Shown: in pieces, positions 1 through 6,331 of the stretch
Numbering within the stretch: the first letter of the stretch is position 1
Layout of the letters: every line of letters starts with the position of its first letter
Source of the DNA: an uncultured bacterium
Lineage (GTDB): Bacteria; Patescibacteriota; Saccharimonadia; Saccharimonadales; CAIOMD01
NCBI GenBank assembly: GCA_903880655.1
Contig: CAIRQE010000026.1
Location: 1 to 10,583, forward strand
Reading direction: 5' to 3'
Length of the DNA: 10,583 nucleotides
Notes under the pieces: model-generated
Databases searched by the model: none
What the model was told of the DNA's origin: nothing
The model's input: the letters and a program-made list of their open reading frames with translations, nothing else
Program-made: the position numbers and the translations under genes

Positions 1-329
1 CTGCTGTCAGTGCAGGAGGTTCGGCAGGGCCATACTCAATTACGGCCGGTACTGCAGCTTTCGGCATGAGAATCGGTGTTACGAGTGGAACTGACTATAG
101 CGCATCAGGAGTCACTCCAACAGCTAAATATAGCAGCGCTACACAATACTCATGGGACACTACAAGTGTTACAAATAACACTAACTTGGGTGCAGGTGAT
201 CAGATCGCCACTTGCAGCCCTACGACAAATGCCTGGGCAAAATTGAATTTCGCCGCCACAGCAGCCTTAACGACTCCTGCTGGTATCTATACTGCATCTG
301 AAAGTCTCATAGCCACAGGTACTTTTTAG
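1..329 (+). CDS. 3' end of an exported beta-rich surface protein (partial)
   Basis: The reading frame is open from the first complete codon at base 3 to the TAG at 327-329, so this is the last 108 residues of a gene that begins upstream; the internal ATG at 66 has no ribosome binding site and is not a convincing start. The visible part is rich in Thr, Ser, Ala, Gly and Asn with alternating hydrophobics, typical of secreted beta-sandwich domains. It ends in a beta-hairpin-like stretch, TPAGIYTASESLIATGTF, immediately before the stop. Such Pro-Ala-Gly-x-Tyr-Thr endings are common in WxL-type and other Gram-positive/CPR surface proteins. No C-terminal membrane helix or LPXTG motif is present, so anchoring must be non-covalent or through a partner. 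The next gene encodes a DUF916-like protein, the usual partner of WxL proteins. The exact family is not certain and a canonical pair of WxL motifs is not visible. Confidence 0.75.
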   Translation, partial: AVSAGGSAGPYSITAGTAAFGMRIGVTSGTDYSASGVTPTAKYSSATQYSWDTTSVTNNTNLGAGDQIATCSPTTNAWAKLNFAATAALTTPAGIYTASESLIATGTF

Positions 330-399
330 GGAAACCTGGATACTTAAGATCAAGCATGCGATAAAATAAGCTGTAACGTTATGGGTTTTTTTGCTACAG

Positions 400-405
400 T
401 ATAAT
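400..405 (+). promoter_or_regulatory. -10 element of the surface-protein gene starting at 425
   Basis: A perfect TATAAT lies 19 bases before the ATG at 425. Transcription would start near base 412, right at the edge of the Shine-Dalgarno AAGGAGAG (412-419), giving a leader of only about 13 bases. No good -35 hexamer is seen at the expected 377-382. A run of seven T (386-392) lies just upstream, but no convincing GC-rich hairpin precedes it, so I do not call a terminator. Confidence 0.5.
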
Positions 406-424
406 AAATTAAAGGAGAGTTTTG

Positions 425-1396
425 ATGAAGCGGAGAATATTATTTCACTTTGCTGTGGTAGTTGGGGTTTTTGGGTTATTCAGCTCATCATATATAAACG
501 CGGCCTCAAATGTAGCAAATGGTTTTAGGTTATCACCAGTTAGAGTTGACGCTACTGTCGACAAGGGTCATTCAGTTACAGAAAATATATATGTAACAAA
601 TGTTAATAATTATCAGATAACGGCAAAAGCTGTCATTAATGAATTTACGGCCTCTAATGATGAATCGGGCTCTCCTGCAGTAATTTTAGATAATTCTCAA
701 CCAGCACCGGCCAATAGTTTTAAAAGTATTACGGCAACAATTTCTGACGTAACCATTGATGCAGGTCAAACGGCTACAGTTCCAGTAAAGATAACTATTC
801 CACAAAACGCAAACTCCGGTGGTTATTACGGCGCAGTTCGATTTGTTTCTACAAACGCTGCTACGGGGCAATCCGTAAGCCTTTCCGCGAGTGTCGGAAC
901 CATTTTTCTTATTACGGTTCCAGGTAAGCTTACTGAGCAACTGCAGCTTGTAGATTTTTCGGCAGCTAAAAATGGAAGTACTGCTTCATTTTTCACTAAT
1001 TCTAAAAATCTTCAGATAGTTACAAGAGTCCATAATACCGGTAACATCCATCTTGCTCCCAACGGAAAAATAAATATAACGAACAGTGGTGGCAAGGTTG
1101 TTGAAACAATCGATTTTAATAATACAAATCCTCGAGGCGAGGTATTGCCAAGTACGATCAGGAAATATACGTATGATATTAAAAAACAAGATCTTTTCGG
1201 AAAATATTCAGCTACAGCATATCTCGGTTATGGCACGTCAGGCCAGGTAATGACAATTAAGACAAGTTTTTGGGTTATTCCATTTTGGCTAATTACTGTA
1301 GGTGGTATTGCAGTGGTATCAGTAGTTGGAGGAATTAGTTACGCTATCGTACGACGTCGTCATACTCCAAGACACAAGGCTCACATTAAGAAATAA
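425..1396 (+). CDS. Exported, membrane-anchored DUF916/WxL-interacting-protein-like protein
   Basis: The protein has 323 residues from the ATG at 425, chosen over the TTG at 422 because AAGGAGAG (412-419) is 7 bases from the ATG when measured from GGAG, but only 4 from the TTG. Residues 1-26 form a signal peptide (KRR, hydrophobic core, INA cleavage box). Residues about 34-165 look like an Ig-fold domain starting FRLSPVRVDATVDKG, with the SGGYYGAVRF strand near 131-140. A second beta domain covers about 170-280. A single membrane helix at about 282-308 is followed by a very basic cytoplasmic tail (RRRHTPRHKAHIKK). This order resembles WxL-interacting proteins (DUF916 plus DUF3324 and a C-terminal anchor), which tether WxL surface proteins to the Gram-positive wall. 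The neighbouring surface genes fit that role. Membership of DUF916 is judged by architecture and the N-terminal strand pattern only, and it could be another pili-chaperone-like Ig protein. Confidence 0.8.
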   Translation: MKRRILFHFAVVVGVFGLFSSSYINAASNVANGFRLSPVRVDATVDKGHSVTENIYVTNVNNYQITAKAVINEFTASNDESGSPAVILDNSQPAPANSFKSITATISDVTIDAGQTATVPVKITIPQNANSGGYYGAVRFVSTNAATGQSVSLSASVGTIFLITVPGKLTEQLQLVDFSAAKNGSTASFFTNSKNLQIVTRVHNTGNIHLAPNGKINITNSGGKVVETIDFNNTNPRGEVLPSTIRKYTYDIKKQDLFGKYSATAYLGYGTSGQVMTIKTSFWVIPFWLITVGGIAVVSVVGGISYAIVRRRHTPRHKAHIKK

Positions 1397-1421
1397 AGTA
1401 TAAGGGTGGTCAGGTTAATAG

Positions 1422-2315
1422 ATGAAAAAAAGCCATAAACATACTCTTAATCTCGCACTATTATCTTTTGCATCCTTAATTATTTTCACTAACCATAGCT
1501 TTGCTATAACTAATCCACAGAATAATGGGGTTGGGCTACAAGGTGAGGTAGCAGCACCTGCGCCAACTGTGGCTGCTTCTATTGTAAGTCCAGCAAATGG
1601 GGCTAACTTCACAGCGGTACCCATAACCCTCACTGGATCGTGTCCCGCAAACACCCTAGTAAAGATTTTTAAAAATGGTGTATTCGGTGGAGCCGTTGCC
1701 TGTCAGGCTGGCGCCTATTCCATACAGGTTGATCTATTTAGTGGTCAAAATGAACTTAAGGCGACAGTATATGATTCACTGAATCAAGCAGGCCCAGATA
1801 GCGAGACAGTCAACGTCAATTACACTAATGCAGTTGCTAATCCCTCCCTCTCATCCCTTGTTACCTTAACTTCTAATTTTGGACAAAGGGGTGCGAATCC
1901 CAAGCAGGAACTTACCTGGCCAATAATAATTAGTGGCGGAAGTGCACCGTACGCAGTAAGCGTTGATTGGGGTGATTTAACTCCGGCAGATATGTATTCA
2001 CAAACAGCAGTGGGGCAATTTACCATTAAGCACACCTATCAGCAGGCTGGATTATTCAAGGTACTCATAAAAGCAGTTGATCAAAATGGTGTTTCTGCGT
2101 TTTTACAATTGTCCGGTGTCGCTAACGGTCAGGTGGTACAGTCTTCTGTTGCTGGAGCTTCCGCAGCAAAGCCAGCAACGCTCTCGGCTATTTCTTGGCA
2201 AGTATTTGGTTTTTGTTTTGTAGCAATTATTATAACCTTTTGGCTTGGGCGGGGATTTGGAACTAAAACTGTTAAATCCAAGCTACAAAGAGGCGAGCAT
2301 CCTTTTGGTGAGTAG
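1422..2315 (+). CDS. Exported Ig-like/PKD-like surface protein with C-terminal membrane anchor
   Basis: The protein has 297 residues. Residues 1-28 are a signal peptide (KKSHKH start, hydrophobic core, SFA cleavage box). Residues about 50-133 resemble a bacterial Ig-like domain (SIVSPANGANFTAVPITLTG), with C74 and C94 placed for a disulfide. Residues about 145-235 resemble a PKD domain: VDWGDLTP at 181-188 and KHTYQQAGLFKVLIKAVD at 203-220 match the DWGDG...HtY..pG.Y pattern. A Ser/Ala linker leads to a membrane helix at about 257-276 and a basic tail. Such domains mediate protein-protein or carbohydrate contacts outside the cell. The gene lies 25 bases after the DUF916-like gene and has only weak ribosome-binding sequence (AAGGGTGG at 1402-1409, or AGG at 1412-1414), consistent with co-transcription. 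Substrate and partner are unknown. Confidence 0.85.
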   Translation: MKKSHKHTLNLALLSFASLIIFTNHSFAITNPQNNGVGLQGEVAAPAPTVAASIVSPANGANFTAVPITLTGSCPANTLVKIFKNGVFGGAVACQAGAYSIQVDLFSGQNELKATVYDSLNQAGPDSETVNVNYTNAVANPSLSSLVTLTSNFGQRGANPKQELTWPIIISGGSAPYAVSVDWGDLTPADMYSQTAVGQFTIKHTYQQAGLFKVLIKAVDQNGVSAFLQLSGVANGQVVQSSVAGASAAKPATLSAISWQVFGFCFVAIIITFWLGRGFGTKTVKSKLQRGEHPFGE

Positions 2316-2324
2316 TGTACACTA
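2313..2324. promoter_or_regulatory. 12-bp perfect palindrome over the mnmA -10 region
   Basis: TAGTGTACACTA is its own reverse complement. It begins at the TAG stop of the preceding gene and contains the candidate mnmA -10 hexamer TACACT (2318-2323). Its position would suit a repressor operator, but a 12-bp palindrome alone can occur by chance and no second copy was noticed in the window. Confidence 0.3.
2318..2323 (+). promoter_or_regulatory. Candidate mnmA -10 element
   Basis: TACACT, preceded by TG at 2316-2317, ends 8 bases before the mnmA ATG. No Shine-Dalgarno lies between it and the ATG, and no -35 is evident at 2295-2300. If used, the mnmA mRNA would be leaderless or nearly so. The match is weaker than at alaS, and mnmA may instead be read through from the surface cluster. 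Confidence 0.35.
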
Positions 2325-2331
2325 GTAGTCG

Positions 2332-3363
2332 ATGAAAACAGTTTACGTAGGTCTAAGTGGTGGCGTGGATAGCTCCGTGTCTGCAGCTCTTCTGAAAGAG
2401 CAGGGCTATTTAGTTGTGGGCGTATATATGAAAAATTGGAGTAAGGATCTTCCTGGATTTGCTTGTCCTTGGAAAGAAGATTATCAGGATGCAAAAAGAA
2501 TAGCCGTCCAACTCGGTATAGAATTCAAGATGTTTGATTTTGAAAAAGAATATCAAGAGAAAGTAGTCGATTACATGATCGAAGAGTATAAGGCTGGGCG
2601 GACTCCGAATCCAGATATTATGTGTAATCAAGAAGTTAAATTTAAGCTATTTTTCAACACAGCAATCGAGCAGGGTGCGGATTTTGTTGCTACCGGTCAC
2701 TATGCGAGATCTTTTAATGGCCAGCTTTTAGTCGGAAAAGATTCAAATAAGGATCAAAGTTATTTCTTATACAGAGTAAAAAAATCGGTTCTGGAAAAAA
2801 CTATTTTTCCGCTAGGGGTCTTTACCAAGCCAGAAGTTAGAAAAATGGCCGAGGAAAGAAACCTCACAACTGCCCATAAAAAAGAAAGTATGGGAATCTG
2901 CTTCGTAGGTAAAGTTGGAATCAAAGAATTTCTGCAGCAGTATGTGAAAACTGAAATGGGCGATGTAATTGATCAAAACGGAAAGGTAATTGGACGTCAC
3001 GAGGGCGCAATTTTTTACACAATCGGTCAAAGACACGGTCTGGACATTGGGGGAGGATTCCCATATTACGTAACCGGAAAAAATATGAAAACAAACACGG
3101 TGTACGTAACATCTCAAATTGACGATGATTCGTTGTGGAAGGATACTCTCAGTCTAACCGATTTACATTGGATTAACGAAACCCCCGAGATAGGGAAGGT
3201 ATATATGGTAAGAACACGTTATCGGGCCCCACTCGTGAAAGCGCAATTCAAAGAAAAGGTGACCGAATTAATTCTAAACGACCCAGTCCGGGCAGTTACG
3301 CCAGGGCAATCAGTCGTTATTTATGAAAACGAGAGAGTCGTAGGTGGTGGGATTATTATTTAA
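2332..3363 (+). CDS. mnmA: tRNA-specific 2-thiouridylase MnmA
   Basis: MnmA adenylates and then thiolates C2 of U34 in tRNA-Lys, tRNA-Glu and tRNA-Gln, using sulfur relayed as a persulfide. The 343-residue length is in the normal family range. The PP-loop ATP motif SGGVDSS is at residues 9-15. CPWKEDYQDA follows at 45-54. The first catalytic cysteine C98 sits in NPDIMCNQEVKF and the second, C190, in KESMGICFVG. TGHYAR (121-126) and KDQSYFLYR (140-148) are the conserved tRNA/ATP-site stretches, and GAIFYTIGQRHGLDIGGG (225-242) opens the central domain. The C-terminal beta-barrel is present (RTRYRAP...PGQSVVIYE). The start is fixed by the PP-loop lying 8 residues in, as usual. It ends 28 bases before alaS. 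I see no missing catalytic residue. Confidence 0.97.
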   Translation: MKTVYVGLSGGVDSSVSAALLKEQGYLVVGVYMKNWSKDLPGFACPWKEDYQDAKRIAVQLGIEFKMFDFEKEYQEKVVDYMIEEYKAGRTPNPDIMCNQEVKFKLFFNTAIEQGADFVATGHYARSFNGQLLVGKDSNKDQSYFLYRVKKSVLEKTIFPLGVFTKPEVRKMAEERNLTTAHKKESMGICFVGKVGIKEFLQQYVKTEMGDVIDQNGKVIGRHEGAIFYTIGQRHGLDIGGGFPYYVTGKNMKTNTVYVTSQIDDDSLWKDTLSLTDLHWINETPEIGKVYMVRTRYRAPLVKAQFKEKVTELILNDPVRAVTPGQSVVIYENERVVGGGIII

Positions 3364-3375
3364 CCCCTATAAATC

Positions 3376-3384
3376 TGGTACAAT
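3376..3384 (+). promoter_or_regulatory. Extended -10 promoter of alaS, predicting a leaderless mRNA
   Basis: TGGTACAAT is a full extended -10 (TGn plus TACAAT at 3379-3384). Exactly 7 bases (3385-3391, ATTAGCA) separate it from the alaS ATG at 3392, so the expected transcription start coincides with the A of the start codon. There is no Shine-Dalgarno before that ATG. The -35 region at 3356-3361 is only T-rich, which an extended -10 can tolerate. The promoter lies just after the mnmA stop. Confidence 0.6.
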
Positions 3385-3391
3385 ATTAGCA

Positions 3392-5284
3392 ATGAATGCA
3401 CAAGAAATTAGAAAAGCCTATCTCGAATATTTTAAATCAAAAAAACATGTCATTATTCCGCGAGCTAATTTAGTTCCTCAAAATGATCCAACCACACTGT
3501 TTACTGGAAGTGGAATGCAGCCACTCTTGCCGTATTTACTCGGAGAGCCGCATCCTGACGGAACACGGCTGGTAGATAGTCAAACATGCCTTAGAGCTGA
3601 AGATATAGAAGAGGTTGGAGATAATCGACATACTACTTTTTTTGAAATGCTAGGTAACTGGAGTTTTGGTGATTATTTCAAGCAAGAACAAATTGAGTGG
3701 TTTTTCCGCTTCCTAACAGAAGAGGTTAAGCTTGATCCTGCTAAGCTGTTTGTCACTGCATTTATTGGCGATAAAGAAGCTGGAATAGAAAAAGATAATG
3801 AATCTGCAGAATTATGGGAAAAGCTTTTTAAAGAAAAAAAAATAGATGCAAAAGTGGTTAATCTGGGTTCAGAACAAAATGGCTACGAAAAAGGAATGCA
3901 AAACGGAAGAATATTCTATTACGATGCAAAGAAAAACTGGTGGAGTAGAGCCGGCATTCCAAGCAATATGCCTGCGGGAGAACCGGGCGGCCCCGACACG
4001 GAAATTTTTTATGAATTTGAACACATAGAGCATGACACAAAATGGGGGGATCATTGTCACCCTAATTGTGATTGTGGAAGATATATGGAAATCGGTAATT
4101 GTGTTTTTATGCAATACCTCAAAAATGCAGACGGAACATTTTCTAATTTACCCAAAGCAAATGTAGATTTTGGCGGAGGACTGGAGCGAATTGCGGCTGC
4201 AAAAAATAATAATGATGATATGTTTAAAATTAGTTTGCTTTGGCCGATAGTCCAAGAACTTGAGGCGTTGAGCGGAAAGACTTATGAGCAGGAATTGACG
4301 GCAATGCGTGTCATTGTTGATCATTTAAGGACCGCAGTATTCTTAGCGACTGACGGAGTGGTGCCGAGCAATAAGACGCAAGGATATGTTATGCGTCGAT
4401 TCATGCGTCGCGCTATTAGATATGCCTTTGGGTTAGGGATTGAGCAAGGGCTCTGTGAAAAAATAGTTCCAACCATAGTGAGTCTATATGAAAAAGAATA
4501 CCCTGAAATAGCAGCCCAAAAAGAAGCAGTCGTAGCAGTTCTTGTTAAGGAAGAGAAGATCTTCCGCCAAACGCTAAGAAAAGGGGTAAATGAATTACGC
4601 AAGATAGCTGCCCAAGGTAAGCTTTCTGGGGCAGATATTTTTACTTTATATGATACTTATGGATTTCCATCAGAGTTAAGCGTTGAGGAAGCATTCGTGC
4701 AAGGATTTGACGTGAGCGAAGGCTGGAAAAAACAATTTGATGAAAGAATGGATGAGCAAAGAAAACGAAGCCAGACAGCTACGAAAGGAACTTTTAAGGG
4801 AGGACTCGGAGGGCAAACCGAAACTCATAAAAAGTATCATACAGCGACACATTTAATGTACCAGTCTTTAAGAAACGTGCTAGGTGATCACGTTATACAG
4901 CATGGTAGTAATATTACCGAAGAACGGCTGCGATTTGATTTTAGCCATCCTGAAAAGATGACATCTGAACAAATTAAAGAAGTAGAGGATTCAGTTAACA
5001 ACCAAATCGACAAAGACTTAAAAATCACCTGGGAAGAGCATCCTACGAAACATGCGATTGAAGATCTTCATGTTCTTGGCGCTTTCGGCGACCGGTACGG
5101 TGATATTGTTAAAGTTTATAGAATGCAGGCAAAGGATGAAAAGAAACCATTTAGTTTTGAAATTTGTGGTGGCCCACACGTCAATCAGACTAAAGAATTA
5201 TCTGAAGGCGGCAAAAGATTCAAGATTATAAAAGAAGAGTCATCATCCTCAGGAATTAGAAGAATAAAAGCTATATTAATCTAG
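3392..5284 (+). CDS. alaS: Alanyl-tRNA synthetase, naturally shortened form
   Basis: AlaRS charges tRNA-Ala. I start at ATG 3392, where MNAQEIRKAYLEYF matches the family N-terminus; the upstream in-frame ATG at 3344 lies inside mnmA. The protein has 630 residues against about 875 in E. coli. The class II core is intact: FTGSGMQP (37-44), FFEMLGNWSFGDYF (83-96), DTEIFYEF (202-209) and VDFGGGLERIAA (258-269). The tRNA-recognition helices follow (RVIVDHLRTAVFLATDGVVP at 306-325, RRFMRRAIRYAFGLG at 335-349). The editing core keeps both zinc-ligand pairs, H483xxxH487 and C592xxxH596. Two parts are missing. The beta-barrel that normally precedes HxxxH is replaced by a short Gly-rich linker (about 465-478), and the chain stops at RRIKAILI, where DHHA1 and C-Ala would begin. 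A Cys/His cluster HCHPNCDC lies at 221-228. The convergent gene's stop codon is one base away. Confidence 0.96.
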   Translation: MNAQEIRKAYLEYFKSKKHVIIPRANLVPQNDPTTLFTGSGMQPLLPYLLGEPHPDGTRLVDSQTCLRAEDIEEVGDNRHTTFFEMLGNWSFGDYFKQEQIEWFFRFLTEEVKLDPAKLFVTAFIGDKEAGIEKDNESAELWEKLFKEKKIDAKVVNLGSEQNGYEKGMQNGRIFYYDAKKNWWSRAGIPSNMPAGEPGGPDTEIFYEFEHIEHDTKWGDHCHPNCDCGRYMEIGNCVFMQYLKNADGTFSNLPKANVDFGGGLERIAAAKNNNDDMFKISLLWPIVQELEALSGKTYEQELTAMRVIVDHLRTAVFLATDGVVPSNKTQGYVMRRFMRRAIRYAFGLGIEQGLCEKIVPTIVSLYEKEYPEIAAQKEAVVAVLVKEEKIFRQTLRKGVNELRKIAAQGKLSGADIFTLYDTYGFPSELSVEEAFVQGFDVSEGWKKQFDERMDEQRKRSQTATKGTFKGGLGGQTETHKKYHTATHLMYQSLRNVLGDHVIQHGSNITEERLRFDFSHPEKMTSEQIKEVEDSVNNQIDKDLKITWEEHPTKHAIEDLHVLGAFGDRYGDIVKVYRMQAKDEKKPFSFEICGGPHVNQTKELSEGGKRFKIIKEESSSSGIRRIKAILI

Positions 5285-5288
5285 ATTA
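5277..5288. other. 12-bp palindrome spanning two convergent stop codons
   Basis: TAATCTAGATTA is its own reverse complement. It holds the alaS stop TAG (5282-5284) and the complement of the orphan gene's TAA (5286-5288), with a single base between. It has no loop and no GC-rich stem, so it is not a normal terminator. Both genes would have to terminate inside each other's coding sequence or rely on a factor. Confidence 0.35.
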
Positions 5289-6248
5289 TTTTTGACTGCA
5301 TCTAATGACAGCTTCTGCTAGCGCCTGAATAGTACTTTGATGAGTATCGATAGCTGATTCTTTTGGTTGAATAATTGAAAATTCATTATCATTAGTTAAT
5401 AAATCAATCAAGATATCATCACTATTAGTATTAGTCGGGCGTGTTGTTGCTATCGATAAATGCTTTTCGTCTCTCGATATATCGGCATCTATTAAAGAAG
5501 AGGATAGCAGATACTCATAAAGTATGACATCGTTATCGGCATTCTTTTTCGTTGTATGAAGATTAATAGAAATCGTATTTTCATTATTTCTCGCAATACT
5601 TTTTCTTTGTATTATTACATTTTTTGCTTTTGCTTCATTAAATACACCAACCGTCATTGATTCAATTGATTTTCCAACATGCTGAGCTAGATCATACGTA
5701 AGTGTACCAATTGTTTCAGAAGCTGATAAATCTAGATTGATCATGTCTTTTATCTTTTCAGCTTTATGTTTTAGATCTATTTTTGATTCTCTTATAAAAA
5801 AGTCTAGTGTGAATTGAGTAACAATATCATAATCTTCCTGAATCTCTACTTGCTCTAGTGTGTTAGTGTTCAGCACATTCATTATGTATTTATCTGTAGT
5901 AAAGATTTCAAATTGTAAGTTACGAATCTTGAATGACATTGATGAAAAATATGCTGTAGGACTATTTTTGGTATAAGGGTCTCGAGATTCACAAGAAGTT
6001 AATGAAATGTCTCTAACGATAATATCATCAGGAATATCAAATACAGATGTGACGGCTGGTGGCAGAAAATCGTTCGTAGTTTCAAATTTTGCTAGGGAGT
6101 AAAAGTATTCTTTTATTGACCAATTTTCCTTTACGAAATCTTCAAATTCTTTATCAGTATGAAGTTCGTCTAATCGTAAAGCATTATCTACGTAATCATT
6201 GTAAAATTTTTGATCGGAAAATTCATTTATTGATTCTGATTTTGACAT
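5286..6248 (-). CDS. Orphan protein of unknown function, opposite strand
   Basis: I do not recognise this 320-residue protein. I start it at the ATG whose complement is 6246-6248 (MSKSESINEF); a longer frame reaches 6284, but it would run through the promoter. There is no signal peptide and no membrane helix, so it should be cytoplasmic. It is rich in Ser, Ile, Asn, Asp, Glu and Thr. The N-terminal third is acidic and aromatic (KFYNDYVDNALRLDELHTD, KEYFYSLAKF). The middle alternates strands and charged helices (YDIVTQFTLDFFIRESKIDL, then KHKAEKIKDMINL). The C-terminal third looks alpha/beta and ends in STIQALAEAVIRCSQK. No catalytic motif stands out. It is AT-richer than alaS: two hand-counted 60-base stretches (5581-5640 and 6121-6180) hold 14 and 17 G+C, against 27 in each of two alaS stretches (4381-4440, 4681-4740). 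This composition and lone strand suggest a fast-evolving or acquired gene. It has its own strong promoter. Confidence 0.8.
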   Translation of the reverse strand: MSKSESINEFSDQKFYNDYVDNALRLDELHTDKEFEDFVKENWSIKEYFYSLAKFETTNDFLPPAVTSVFDIPDDIIVRDISLTSCESRDPYTKNSPTAYFSSMSFKIRNLQFEIFTTDKYIMNVLNTNTLEQVEIQEDYDIVTQFTLDFFIRESKIDLKHKAEKIKDMINLDLSASETIGTLTYDLAQHVGKSIESMTVGVFNEAKAKNVIIQRKSIARNNENTISINLHTTKKNADNDVILYEYLLSSSLIDADISRDEKHLSIATTRPTNTNSDDILIDLLTNDNEFSIIQPKESAIDTHQSTIQALAEAVIRCSQK

Positions 6249-6255
6249 GAAATAT

Positions 6256-6284
6256 ATTATATAATTAATAATCAAAATAGTCAA
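6256..6284 (-). promoter_or_regulatory. Near-consensus promoter of the orphan gene, predicting a leaderless mRNA
   Basis: Read on the minus strand, TTGACT (6284-6279) and TATAAT (6261-6256) are separated by exactly 17 bases, differing from the sigma-70-type consensus by one base. Seven bases (6255-6249) separate the -10 from the ATG at 6248, so transcription should begin at or beside the start codon. No Shine-Dalgarno is present between them. Confidence 0.75.
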
Positions 6285-6313
6285 TAATCTTGCTCATGCA
6301 TAATCCCTGTTTA

Positions 6314-6322
6314 TGGTAAAAT
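6314..6322 (+). promoter_or_regulatory. Extended -10 promoter of the FtsA-like operon
   Basis: TGGTAAAAT is an extended -10 (TGn plus TAAAAT at 6317-6322). Nine bases (AAAAAGGAT) separate it from the ATG at 6332. AAGGA at 6326-6330 resembles a Shine-Dalgarno but ends one base before the ATG, too close to work normally, and it would be partly outside the transcript. A nearly leaderless operon mRNA is predicted. The promoter is back to back with the orphan gene's promoter, whose -35 ends 29 bases away. Confidence 0.5.
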
Positions 6323-6331
6323 AAAAAGGAT

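Noticed and set aside
371..400. Possible terminator with CTGTA/TACAG arms and a run of seven T
   Set aside because: The arms pair for only five bases, the T run lies in the loop and not after the stem, and the segment abuts a good -10. It does not look like an intrinsic terminator.
3344..3391. Upstream in-frame ATG extending alaS by 16 residues
   Set aside because: The extension overlaps mnmA and runs through the extended -10 promoter; the conserved AlaRS N-terminus begins at 3392.
6249..6284. N-terminal extension of the orphan protein (MTILIINYIIYF)
   Set aside because: It is a translation of the promoter (TTGACT and TATAAT fall within it), so the ATG at 6248 is preferred. Its hydrophobic look is not evidence of a signal peptide.
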